A stretch of DNA of 35,584 nt from Roseibacillus sp. Its GTDB lineage: Bacteria; Verrucomicrobiota; Verrucomicrobiia; Verrucomicrobiales; Akkermansiaceae. The stretch lies in the NCBI GenBank assembly GCA_022448985.1, contig JAKVCR010000035.1, positions 1-35,584 on the forward strand, read 5' to 3'. This document shows positions 8,468-16,342 of the stretch, in pieces. The notes beneath the pieces were generated by a model that was given only the letters and a program-made list of their open reading frames with translations, did no database searches and was not told where the DNA came from. Both the position numbers and the translations under genes were made by a program. Every line of letters starts with the position of its first letter. The stretch's first letter is position 1.

Positions 8468-9145
8468 ATGCGGACAATTGCAATTGGTGATATTCATGGA
8501 TGCCGTGCTTCTCTCGAGGCACTGGTGGGATACGCGGATATTTCCGGAGGGGATACGGTGGTAACCCTCGGCGACTACGTTGATCGCGGTCCGGATTCGA
8601 AAGGCGTAATCGACGTCCTCCTTGAGTTGCGGAGGCGGGTGCAGGTGGTGAGCCTGATGGGGAATCACGAAATCCTTATGCTGGACGCCCGGGGCTCGGA
8701 ACAGGCGTTTGAAAACTGGGTGGCGGATGGCGTAGGGGGGGGCGAGACCCTGAAGTCGTACGGGGCCGAAGGACTGAAAGCAGTTCCGGGGGAACATTGG
8801 GAGTTTATTGAAGCCGCGGTGCCCTTCCATGAGGTCGAGACGCATTTCTTCGTGCATGCCAATGCGGCGTCCCAACGGCCTCTTGAGGAACAGGATGAAT
8901 TCATGCTCTTCTGGGAGAGGTTCAGAAAGGTGCCTCCGCATCGGAACGGAAAAGTGATGGTATGCGGACACACTTCTCAGAAGAGCGGGGAACCGGCCAA
9001 CCTGGGGCATGCGATATGCATCGATACCTGGGCCTGCGGGGGGCAATGGTTGACTGCCCTGGATATCGGGAGCGGCACCTACTGGCAGTGCAACGAAGAA
9101 GGCGGGCGCCGCGAAGGCCACATCTCGTCGCACCTCGCGGATTGA
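8468..9145 (+). CDS. PP1-like serine/threonine protein phosphatase (metallophosphoesterase)
   Basis: This 225-residue protein carries all PPP-family metal motifs: GDIHG at 7-11, GDYVDRGPDS at 35-44, GNHE at 65-68, H130 in FFVHAN, GHT at 167-169 and the terminal IDTWACGG at 185-192. These bind two metals and hydrolyse phospho-Ser/Thr or, in some bacterial members, dinucleoside polyphosphates. There is no signal peptide, so it is cytosolic. ATG 8468 is preferred because GDIHG then falls at residue 7, as usual; in-frame GTG (8456) and TTG (8426) starts exist upstream. It is divergent from the sulfatase operon and convergent with the next gene, whose stop is 9 nt away. Nothing ties it functionally to the sulfatases except position. 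Confidence 0.93.
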   Translation: MRTIAIGDIHGCRASLEALVGYADISGGDTVVTLGDYVDRGPDSKGVIDVLLELRRRVQVVSLMGNHEILMLDARGSEQAFENWVADGVGGGETLKSYGAEGLKAVPGEHWEFIEAAVPFHEVETHFFVHANAASQRPLEEQDEFMLFWERFRKVPPHRNGKVMVCGHTSQKSGEPANLGHAICIDTWACGGQWLTALDIGSGTYWQCNEEGGRREGHISSHLAD

Positions 9146-9154
9146 TCCGGTGGC

Positions 9155-9703
9155 TTACTTCCTGCTTCTTCGCCGCCCGGAGAACTTCACTTTGCCGGGG
9201 TCGAAACGGTCTGGGTCATAATCATCGTCGAGCCACATGAGGTCGCCGTTGAGGGCCGCCATGTAACCGAAGGCTCCTCCACAGTCCTCCGGAGGGCAGG
9301 CGCGCTCCCCTTCGAGGAGGATTGGCAGGTCTCCCTCGCCTTCCTCCGTCCGGCCCTCGATGGCAATTTCGTGCACCCACTCATCCTTGAAGTCGTAGCG
9401 GTAGAGGAAGCGAAGGGGAAAGTGGCGGCGGCCTACGAAGCCCTTTACGGTGACTTTACTTTCTTCCTGGAAGTTCTCGCCCTTTTCGACCTCGTCGTGG
9501 TCGGGTCCGATTACGTCAAGGAGGCGCTTTCCCTTCCCGTGGCGAAATTCGTGCCAGTGCTTGTCCTCCCAGCCCATGGCCCGCTGTACCGCATCGTGCA
9601 GCTGCCTGAAGGTGGCAGTGGCGGGGATGGAGAAGCGCCGCCAGATCTCGGGCTCGATCTGGTAGAGGAAGACTTTAACGAGGAAACGGGGGGTCGTGCT
9701 CAT
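9155..9703 (-). CDS. Plasmid pRiA4b ORF-3-like family protein
   Basis: This 182-residue acidic protein begins MSTTPRFLVKVFLYQIEPEIWRR and contains FRQLHDAVQRAMGWEDKHWHEF, YRYDFKDEWVHEIAIE and the Cys-bearing ACPPEDCGGAFGY segment. These are the hallmark blocks of the pRiA4b ORF-3-like family (Pfam PF07929). The family is widespread in bacteria, often near mobile DNA, and has no established biochemical role; a tyrosine-recombinase-accessory origin has been suggested for some members. The ATG at 9703 is chosen over an upstream extension because the conserved block starts nine residues later. It has no signal peptide. It lies 68 nt downstream of the sulfatase stop at 9772 on the same strand and could be co-transcribed. 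Confidence 0.88.
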   Translation of the reverse strand: MSTTPRFLVKVFLYQIEPEIWRRFSIPATATFRQLHDAVQRAMGWEDKHWHEFRHGKGKRLLDVIGPDHDEVEKGENFQEESKVTVKGFVGRRHFPLRFLYRYDFKDEWVHEIAIEGRTEEGEGDLPILLEGERACPPEDCGGAFGYMAALNGDLMWLDDDYDPDRFDPGKVKFSGRRRSRK

Positions 9704-9771
9704 GGGATGAGTTCGCGGCCTTAGCAAGGCGAGCCCTCCTCTGCAAGTGGAGGAATCCGATTTCCGCTGGT

Positions 9772-11388
9772 CTACCGCCTGGTCTGCCCGGGCCTGGTTT
9801 TCTTATTGTAGGGGGGCTTATCGAAGGTTTCGCCTTCCAGGCGGGGGTCCTTGTTCCTGCGGAGTTCGTCCATCAGGAGCCCCCGCAGCCCCTCGCGGAT
9901 AGCGTCGTAGGCCTTGTTAGCGGCCAGGTTGTTGATCTGGTGAGGATCGCTGTTGAGATCGTAGAACTCCTCGCGGGGCCGGGGGCCGAACCCCAGCTCC
10001 CAGTGGCGCTTATACTTGGGATCGGCGCGATGCTTCACCATCCAGGCCTTGGTGGGCCCGGCATCGACGTCGCCAAAGGTGAGGCGGGTGCTGTTCTCGA
10101 CCTGTTTGTAGGTGGGGGGCTGGGGGTCATTCAGTTTGAGGGGCTCGCCCATTGGGGCGCGTTCCGGGTTGAAATTGATAACCACGAGGTAGTCCTCGGT
10201 GCGCAGGGCACGAATCGGGTAGGGGAGCCCGCCCCGGGCGGTGTTGACGTGGGTCTCCCGGCCGATCAGGGCCCAGCCCCGAAGTTTTGCATGATCTCCC
10301 TCGGAGAGCGCGGGGAGAAGGTCTTGCCCGTTGGTGCCCTCTTCCGGCTCCAGTCCGGCAGCAGCGAGAAAGGTGGGGGCGAGGTCAATGAGGGAAATCG
10401 GCTTGGTGATGACCTGTCCCGGCTTGATGTGGCCCGGCCAGCGGGCGGCAAAGAGGACGCGGGCCCCGAAGTCATAGCAATTGGTCTTGCCGCGGGGGAA
10501 TCCGGGGGCGCCATGGTCTCCGGAGATGACGAGGAGGGTGTTGTCGAGCTCCCCGATCTTCTCCAGTTCCTCGATGATTTCCCGGCAACTTCGGTCGAAG
10601 GCCATGCCCTCCCCGAGATAGTCCGCGAGGTCTTCACGCACTTCATGAACATTGGGAAGAAAGGGGGGCATGACCTTGGTGAGGGAATCCGGGTTGAGGC
10701 CCCAGAGTTTTTTGCCGGAACCCTTGGTCCACTTGCGGTGTGGGTTGGTGGGATGGAACGAATAGTAAAAAGGTTGTCCGGGTTCTCGTTTCGATAGAAA
10801 GGAACGGAAATTCTTGCGACATTCGTCGTAGAGTGTCTGCTTGGCTTTTTTAATGGAGGCCTCGTTATCGTCTTCACCGAGTGCTCTGCTGACATTTTGC
10901 GAGAACTGGTTTACCTTGCTCCCCGCTGCCCGGAAGTTGTTCTGTTTTCCGCCCATGCGGTCTTCCGCGATATGCATCTTGTGCGACCAGCCGATATGGT
11001 AGCCGGCCGCCTTCATCAGGAGGATGGCAAATCCCTCGACTTCGTTCCACGGGTCCTGGGCGCGATCGCCGTGCCAGGGCGTATGCAGCTGGGAGTGCGA
11101 TCCGTTGCGGAAAAAGTGACGTCCTGAAATCAGGGCAGCCCGCGAGGGAGAGCAGGAAGGCGCGGAGACAAAGACGTTCCAGCCGAGGACCCCCTCCTTT
11201 GCGATGCGGTCGAAAGTGGGCGTTGAAACGATGTCGTTGACGGAGGGAATTTCCGGATGGGAGTAGGCAGAGGCGTATCTTCCCAGATCGTCGGCAAAGA
11301 GAAGGACGATATTGGGCCTGCTTTCAGGGTTCTTGGCGAGGACAGGAAGGCAGGTGCAGACAAGGAGGATGGGAAGGGCGAATCTCAT
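9772..11388 (-). CDS. Exported sulfatase, heparan N-sulfatase/sulfamidase-like (S1_8 type)
   Basis: The 538-residue reading starts at ATG 11388, giving the signal peptide MRFALPILLVCTCLPVLA; the open frame extends to 11601 but that part would overlap the divergent sulfatase gene. LFADDLGRYASAY carries the metal aspartates, and the signature is C79-S-P-S-R83 in SAPSCSPSRAALISG. HKMHIAED provides the Lys/His pair and SGDHGAPGFPRGKTNCYDFG the second metal site. The DLGRYASAY start and the GDHG-to-FPRGKTN block are typical of the N-sulfoglucosamine sulfohydrolase-like group, which removes N-sulfate or O-sulfate groups from glycan ends. The C-terminus reads EEFYDLNSDPHQINNLA. It is divergently arranged with the next sulfatase, 112 nt apart. 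Confidence 0.92.
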   Translation of the reverse strand: MRFALPILLVCTCLPVLAKNPESRPNIVLLFADDLGRYASAYSHPEIPSVNDIVSTPTFDRIAKEGVLGWNVFVSAPSCSPSRAALISGRHFFRNGSHSQLHTPWHGDRAQDPWNEVEGFAILLMKAAGYHIGWSHKMHIAEDRMGGKQNNFRAAGSKVNQFSQNVSRALGEDDNEASIKKAKQTLYDECRKNFRSFLSKREPGQPFYYSFHPTNPHRKWTKGSGKKLWGLNPDSLTKVMPPFLPNVHEVREDLADYLGEGMAFDRSCREIIEELEKIGELDNTLLVISGDHGAPGFPRGKTNCYDFGARVLFAARWPGHIKPGQVITKPISLIDLAPTFLAAAGLEPEEGTNGQDLLPALSEGDHAKLRGWALIGRETHVNTARGGLPYPIRALRTEDYLVVINFNPERAPMGEPLKLNDPQPPTYKQVENSTRLTFGDVDAGPTKAWMVKHRADPKYKRHWELGFGPRPREEFYDLNSDPHQINNLAANKAYDAIREGLRGLLMDELRRNKDPRLEGETFDKPPYNKKTRPGQTRR

Positions 11389-11500
11389 GGGCAGGAGGAA
11401 CCTATCCGAGAGGGATGCACCGCGAAAGGCAAGCCCGCATAAACCGGGATCCTCATGGGGGGGAGTTGCCATGGGGGGAGGGTACGGGTAAACCGCACAC
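11389..11500. promoter_or_regulatory. Divergent region between two sulfamidase-like sulfatase genes
   Basis: The 112 bp between the two divergent starts must contain both promoters. GGAGGG lies about 24 nt before the plus-strand ATG, too far for a normal ribosome site. No palindrome of note was seen, and boxes were not assigned. Confidence 0.35.
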
Positions 11501-13354
11501 ATGATACGCTTCACCCTCCTCGCGACTCTGGCCTCCTCCTGGACGCTCCTGGCGGCCGGACCGGACCGCCCCAACATCCTCTGGATCACGAGCGAGGACA
11601 ACAGCCCCTATCTCGGGTGCTACGGCGACCTTCAGGCGCAGACGCCTCATCTCGACAGGTTTTCGGAGCAGGGGGTGAGGTATCTCAATGCCTTTTCTTC
11701 GGCGCCGGTTTGTTCGGCTGCGCGCTCCACGCTTATTACGGGAATGAACGCCTCTACGCTGGGCATCCATAATCACCGCAGCAGCGTGTCGGTGCCCCGG
11801 TCGGTGGTCTACTACCCGCAGCTCTTCAGGGAGGCCGGCTACTATTGCACTAACAACTCGAAGACCGACTACAACATGTCGATCAACGGGAAGCGTGCGA
11901 GTTGGAAGGCTGTGGGCTGGCACGAGAGCAGTGGCAAGGCGCACTACAGGAACCGCAGGAAAGGTCAGCCCTTCTTCGCAGTGTTTAATACGACGCTTTC
12001 CCACGAGGGGCAGACCACGGACAACGCTTACCGTGGACGCAGGAAGCAGAACCCGCCCCGGCGCATCGTGCCGCCCGGCAAGGTCGTGCTGCCTCCCTAC
12101 CATCCGGATACCCCGGGTATGCGCGAAAACTGGTCCCGCTACTTCGACAACCTCTTCCTGATGGACAAGTGGGTGGGGGACAAATTACGCGAGCTGGAAG
12201 AACTGGGCGAGGAGGACAATACCATCGTTTTTTACTACGCTGATCATGGCGGAGCGCTCCCGCGAGGGAAGCGCAACATCCACGACTCGGGGACACGGGT
12301 TCCGCTCATCATTCGCTTTCCGGAGAAGTGGAAGCATCTTGCGCCCGGGAAGCCCGGGGAGACTACCGACCAGCTGGTGGCTTTTGTGGACTTTCCGGCC
12401 ACTGCCGCGAATCTCTGTGGTCTCAAGGTTCCCGGGATGTGGGAAGGGAGGCCCTTCCTCGGCCCCGGGACCCAGGAACGTGAATTCGTCTACCTCTTCC
12501 GCGGGCGGATGGACGAGCGCTACGACACCGTGCGCGCGATCCGCACCAAGGAGCATCTTTATGTGCGCAATTTCTCACCGCACCGTCCGCTGGGACAGGC
12601 CTACACTTATCCCTTCCGCGTCCTGGCCAGCATGGGCTCCTGGTATGAAGCCTTCAAGGCGGGGAAGTGCAACGCGGTGCAGGCGCGCTACTGGAAACGG
12701 AAGGAGGCCGAGGAGTTTTACGTGGTTGGGAACGATCCGTTCCAGGTTCGGAACCTGGCCGGCGAAAAGGAGCACCGGGACGTGGTCAACGCCCTGCGAA
12801 CGAAGCTGTTCAAAGAGATGCTGAGGACGCGGGACACGGGGTTGATTCCGGAGGGGATGTACACCCGCCTCTCCGGATCCGGGACCATTCACAAATTTGC
12901 ACAGAGCGAGGATTATCCGGCGGATGAGGTCCTGACCGCCGCCGCCAACACCACCCGCGGGGATTTGGGCCCGGGATTTTCCTTCTTCAGGAGATGCGCG
13001 CAGCATGAGTCGCCCCTGATGCGCTACTGGGGGGCGACCGGGGCCCTGATGCTCGGCAAGGAGGCGGCCCCGCTGAAGGACGACTTGGTGAAACTGCTCG
13101 AGGATCCGGGGTTCGATGTACGGGTGGTGGCGGCGGAAGCGCTGGGCCATCTTGGGGAGAGCGCGAAGAGCCTCCCGGTCCTCGTCAAGGTGGTAAACGA
13201 AGGAAACGTCTACGAGTCGCTTGCCGCTGCCAATGCGCTGGAGGCGCTCGGGCGAGACGGGGCGGTGCCCATGGACAGGATCAAAGCGGCCATGCCGAAG
13301 AAGGTGCGCGCGGAGGGGGCCCGGGTGGCGGAAGCGATCGAGAAGATCAAGTGA
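11501..13354 (+). CDS. Exported S1_8-type sulfatase fused to HEAT-like repeats
   Basis: This 617-residue protein has a signal peptide (MIRFTLLATLASSWTLLAAG). ILWITSEDNSPYLGCYG carries the metal pair with Glu replacing one Asp, as is usual in this group. The signature is C71-S-A-A-R75 in SSAPVCSAARSTLITG. TNNSKTDYN replaces the common GKWH block, and YADHGGALPRGKRNIHDSG is the S1_8-type second metal site. The sulfatase domain ends near residue 455 (FYVVGNDPFQVRNLAG). Residues about 500-617 are helical and HEAT-like, with segments such as ESPLMRYWGATGALMLG, DVRVVAAEALGHLGE and VYESLAAANALEALG. Such a C-terminal scaffold could bind a partner or substrate. It is the only sulfatase in the window on the plus strand and appears monocistronic. 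Confidence 0.92.
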   Translation: MIRFTLLATLASSWTLLAAGPDRPNILWITSEDNSPYLGCYGDLQAQTPHLDRFSEQGVRYLNAFSSAPVCSAARSTLITGMNASTLGIHNHRSSVSVPRSVVYYPQLFREAGYYCTNNSKTDYNMSINGKRASWKAVGWHESSGKAHYRNRRKGQPFFAVFNTTLSHEGQTTDNAYRGRRKQNPPRRIVPPGKVVLPPYHPDTPGMRENWSRYFDNLFLMDKWVGDKLRELEELGEEDNTIVFYYADHGGALPRGKRNIHDSGTRVPLIIRFPEKWKHLAPGKPGETTDQLVAFVDFPATAANLCGLKVPGMWEGRPFLGPGTQEREFVYLFRGRMDERYDTVRAIRTKEHLYVRNFSPHRPLGQAYTYPFRVLASMGSWYEAFKAGKCNAVQARYWKRKEAEEFYVVGNDPFQVRNLAGEKEHRDVVNALRTKLFKEMLRTRDTGLIPEGMYTRLSGSGTIHKFAQSEDYPADEVLTAAANTTRGDLGPGFSFFRRCAQHESPLMRYWGATGALMLGKEAAPLKDDLVKLLEDPGFDVRVVAAEALGHLGESAKSLPVLVKVVNEGNVYESLAAANALEALGRDGAVPMDRIKAAMPKKVRAEGARVAEAIEKIK

Positions 13355-13498
13355 CCAGCGTTGCGCAAGTGACTCTTGCGAGAGCTGGGGCAGAAGAACA
13401 GAGAGGAGAGGAGGGGCCGTCCTGGGTCTGGGGGCTGCCCAGGGACCTTGCCCGTTGCCGTAAACGGAAGCGCAGCGAACAGTCCTGCGGCAACTAAT
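13355..13498. terminator. Convergent intergenic region with several hairpins, possible bidirectional terminator
   Basis: This 144-bp gap lies between converging sulfatase stops. CGCAAG at 13364-13369 pairs with CTTGCG at 13375-13380 (5-nt loop), ten bases after the plus-strand stop. CCTGGG at 13421-13426 pairs with CCCAGG at 13438-13443, and GTTGCCG at 13454-13460 pairs with CGGCAAC at 13488-13494. None is followed by a clear T tract in either direction, so intrinsic termination is uncertain. No gene is seen here. Confidence 0.35.
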
Positions 13499-14896
13499 CT
13501 ATTCATTGGGGGCACGCTCGGATCTGGCCTTGAACTCGGATGCGGCTTTTTCAGGTAGCCACTGGGAAAGTTCCCTGATGACCGCTTGGTGGGCGGGATC
13601 CTTCGCAAGGTTGTGGAATTCGTCGGAGTCGGTTCGGTGATCGTAGAGCTCCTTGGCTCCGTCGCGATAGACAATCAAACGCCAATCCCGGGTGCGAATG
13701 GAGTGATTACCAAAGTATGAGGAGGTAATCGCCGGTTGCTTTCTGGGCTTTGAAGGATCGCGCAGTTGAGGAACCAGGGAAAGCCCTTCAAGGTGAGGGG
13801 GCTTCGGTAATTGACACAGTTCGGCCAGGGTTGGGTAGAGGTCGAGCAGGCTTGCAGGTTCCTTGCAGGGCTTGCCGGGCTGAACCCCCGGCCCGGCAAT
13901 AAGCAGCGGAACGCGGGTGGACTCCTCCCACAGGGTGCGCTTGGCCCAATGCTGTTTTTCACCCAGGTGCCAGCCATGGTCACTCCACAGGACGACCAGG
14001 GTGTTATTGGCATGAGGGCTGGAGTTCAGGGCATCCACGACAATGCCTACGCAATGGTCGACAAAGCTCACCGAGGCCAGATAAGCGTGAGTCAGGCTTC
14101 GCTGGCTTCCACTGCCGACCACCTCGGCGTGGGTCGGGGCTACTGCGTAGTTATTTATGCCCAGAAAGTTTTTCGGAAGATCATCCAGGTCAGATTCTGG
14201 ATTCTTGGGCAGGGTAATCTTGGCCGCCTCGTACTTATCAAACCACTTGGGCGGCACAAAGAGCGGGACGTGCGGACGGAAGAAGCCGACGGACATGAAG
14301 AACGGCTTGTCAAAATCCTCCCGGAGCGTCTTGGCCGCCCTGTGTGCCAGTTGGATATCGGCCATCTCGGCGTCCTGCCCCGGATAGGCTCCCCAGTCCC
14401 AGGCGCCGCTCCAGTTGGCGGGCCGACTCATCGGCTTCCTCGGCCGTGGGCTTCGCTTCCGGCCAAGCGACCGTTCAATGTCCCCGGCTAATCTCCCCTT
14501 GAAATTATGGTGCAACACCTTCCCGCCGGACAAGGTGGTGTACCCGTGATCCTTGAAGTAGCGTTGGATAGTAGGCACGTCCTTGAGCGCGGGGAGATCC
14601 TCATACGTTGGCCCGAGTTCATAGCTGCCGTGCGTGGTTGGCGCGACGCCCGACATCACGCTGGTCCGCGAAGCCGAACAGACCGGCACCGCGCAATGGG
14701 CATTGATGAAATTGCGCCCCCGTTTCGCAAGCGCATCCATATGCGGAGTGACCGCCTGGGGGTGGCCATCGAGAAAGCCAACCCAGTCATTCAGATCGTC
14801 GATGGCAATGAACAAGACGTTGGGCTTCGTTGGCTTGGCCCAAATCGGAAGGGGAAGCAGGAAAGCGAGGAGGATCAGGAAGATGAGGGGTTTCAT
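13499..14896 (-). CDS. Exported sulfatase, iduronate-2-sulfatase-like (S1_7 type)
   Basis: This 465-residue protein starts at ATG 14896, which is preceded by AGGAAG seven bases upstream and gives the signal peptide MKPLIFLILLAFLLPLPIWA. FIAIDDLNDWVGFL holds the metal aspartates. The signature is C73-S-A-S-R77, followed by SVMSG. GGKVLHHNF supplies Lys and His, FFRPHVPLFVPPKWF is the conserved substrate-side loop, and [15 protein letters not shown] is the second metal site. The tail KELYDHRTDSDEFHNLA is typical. It is the last of four sulfatases read from 19155; its start is 17 nt after the preceding stop. The closest relative in the window by eye is the adjacent 14914-16329 gene, but they differ enough that a recent duplication is unlikely. 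Confidence 0.94.
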   Translation of the reverse strand: MKPLIFLILLAFLLPLPIWAKPTKPNVLFIAIDDLNDWVGFLDGHPQAVTPHMDALAKRGRNFINAHCAVPVCSASRTSVMSGVAPTTHGSYELGPTYEDLPALKDVPTIQRYFKDHGYTTLSGGKVLHHNFKGRLAGDIERSLGRKRSPRPRKPMSRPANWSGAWDWGAYPGQDAEMADIQLAHRAAKTLREDFDKPFFMSVGFFRPHVPLFVPPKWFDKYEAAKITLPKNPESDLDDLPKNFLGINNYAVAPTHAEVVGSGSQRSLTHAYLASVSFVDHCVGIVVDALNSSPHANNTLVVLWSDHGWHLGEKQHWAKRTLWEESTRVPLLIAGPGVQPGKPCKEPASLLDLYPTLAELCQLPKPPHLEGLSLVPQLRDPSKPRKQPAITSSYFGNHSIRTRDWRLIVYRDGAKELYDHRTDSDEFHNLAKDPAHQAVIRELSQWLPEKAASEFKARSERAPNE

Positions 14897-14913
14897 GGGA
14901 CTTCCTGTTGAGG

Positions 14914-16329
14914 TCACTTCTGGAACTTGTCGAACCAGTCCTGAACCTTCAGCCCGGGGTGCTGATCGGCCGGGATCATTTTGATCAGGCTGCTCTTAGT
15001 CTTTCTGTGTTCGGCCTTTTTCGCCAGGTTGGTCCACTCGTTCGGATCGCCCCGGTGATCATAGAGTTCCTCGCTGCCGTCCTCGTAACGGATGTAGCGC
15101 CAGTGCTCGGTGCGGATCGAGGTGTTGCCTTCCCCGTATGATGAAATAGCAGGCGGGCGCGGTATGGATGGATCGGCTAACTGGGGCGTTATGGACTTCC
15201 CGTCAAGCCAGCCGGGAACCTGAAGCCCGGCGAGCTCCACCAGCGAGGGATAGACGTCAATCAGGCTGGCTGGTTGGGTGCAGATCGAACCGGCCTTGAC
15301 TCCCGGGCCGCGAACGATGAAGGGAATATGGGTGGTCTGTTCCCAGATCGCGCCCTTGCACCAGTGCTTCTTCTCGCCGAGGTGCCAGCCGTGGTCGCTC
15401 ACCAGCATGACGATGGTCTCACGACCGCGGGGATTGTTCTTCAAGCCTTCAAGAAACCGGCCGATCTGGTAGTCGACGAACGCGATCGAGGCCTGATACG
15501 CGCGGATGGTGGCATCCCACTCGTTGTTGGCAGCGATGTATTCGTGATCGCTCAAGCCCTTGTGCATGGGCTTGTGGGCATGGCTCCGTGCCAGCTTGCG
15601 GGCAAAGTCTGGCATGTCGGCCCAATCGTCTACCCCGTCCGGTTCGGCAGGGCGGCGGATCGAGTCGGGCGGGAATAACTCGAACCAGGCCTTTGGAACC
15701 TGTAACGGGCGATGAGGGCGATAGAAGCCGACCGACATGAAGAGGGGCTTCTCGGTGACTTTCTGCCACTGCTCGAGCGCCCAGCTTGCTACCTTGTAGT
15801 CCCCCATCTTGTCATCGGTGACGTCGAGGGCGTAGCCGTCGTTGGGCGCTCTCATAGCATGGAAGTTATCCTTACCCTTCGGGGGCTTGGGATCTCTCGG
15901 CCGACCGAAAAGGGCATCACCGACCTTGCCGGGGTGGCCGTGGAAGACCTTGCCGCCGCTGGCAACCCGGTAACCGTTGCCCATGAAAAACTGCTGCATG
16001 CTCGGCGTCTTGATTTTACTTTCCCCGGAGTGCTTGGCGTTGAAGTAGGTGCCGGTCTTGAAGGGGTAGATGCCGTGATTGAGGCTGGTGCGCGAGGGCC
16101 GGCACTGCGGGGAGTTGCAGTAGGCCTGGGAGAAGAGCATGCCGCTCTTGGCAAGGGCATCGATGTTCGGGGACTTCGCATCTGGATGTCCGCCGAGACA
16201 TCCCACCCAGTCATTGAGATCATCCACGATGATGAAAACGATGTCGGGCGACTTGTTCTTCGCCCAGGAGAAGTGAGCCGTTGCGATAAATGCAACCAGG
16301 CAGCAAAGAGTGGATCGGAACGTGCTCAT
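14914..16329 (-). CDS. Exported sulfatase, iduronate-2-sulfatase-like (S1_7 type)
   Basis: The 471-residue reading starts at ATG 16329, giving the signal peptide MSTFRSTLCCLVAFIATAHFSWA; a longer open frame to 16419 would overlap the upstream sulfatase. FIIVDDLNDWVGCLGGHPDAKSP is the metal-binding start, the signature is C76-R-P-S-R80, and GGKVFHGHPG carries Lys and His. GFYRPHRPLQVPKAWF and [14 protein letters not shown] complete the site. The residue after the signature is TSLNHG rather than the usual TSLMTG, a small deviation in the helix that holds the formylglycine. The C-terminus reads EELYDHRGDPNEWTNLAKK. The start is 13 nt after the stop of the preceding gene, so translation is probably coupled. 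Confidence 0.94.
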   Translation of the reverse strand: MSTFRSTLCCLVAFIATAHFSWAKNKSPDIVFIIVDDLNDWVGCLGGHPDAKSPNIDALAKSGMLFSQAYCNSPQCRPSRTSLNHGIYPFKTGTYFNAKHSGESKIKTPSMQQFFMGNGYRVASGGKVFHGHPGKVGDALFGRPRDPKPPKGKDNFHAMRAPNDGYALDVTDDKMGDYKVASWALEQWQKVTEKPLFMSVGFYRPHRPLQVPKAWFELFPPDSIRRPAEPDGVDDWADMPDFARKLARSHAHKPMHKGLSDHEYIAANNEWDATIRAYQASIAFVDYQIGRFLEGLKNNPRGRETIVMLVSDHGWHLGEKKHWCKGAIWEQTTHIPFIVRGPGVKAGSICTQPASLIDVYPSLVELAGLQVPGWLDGKSITPQLADPSIPRPPAISSYGEGNTSIRTEHWRYIRYEDGSEELYDHRGDPNEWTNLAKKAEHRKTKSSLIKMIPADQHPGLKVQDWFDKFQK

Positions 16330-16342
16330 ACAGGCGGCCTGG

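Noticed and set aside
8394-8522. N-terminal extension of the C-X-T-X-R sulfatase
   Set aside because: The frame stays open upstream of ATG 8393, but the extra 43 residues are Pro/Arg/His-rich, would bury the signal peptide and overlap the divergent phosphatase gene. Similar extensions at 11389-11601, 27776-27886, 29365-29523, 16330-16419 and 19156-19221 were rejected for the same reason.
9155-9703. pRiA4b ORF-3-like gene as evidence for an inserted mobile element
   Set aside because: The family name comes from a plasmid, but there are no transposase, integrase or terminal repeats next to it, and its base composition looks like that of the neighbours.
9735-9753. CCTCC/GGAGG hairpin as a terminator after the sulfatase gene at 9772
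   Set aside because: The stem is only 5 bp, the loop is 9 nt and no T tract follows.
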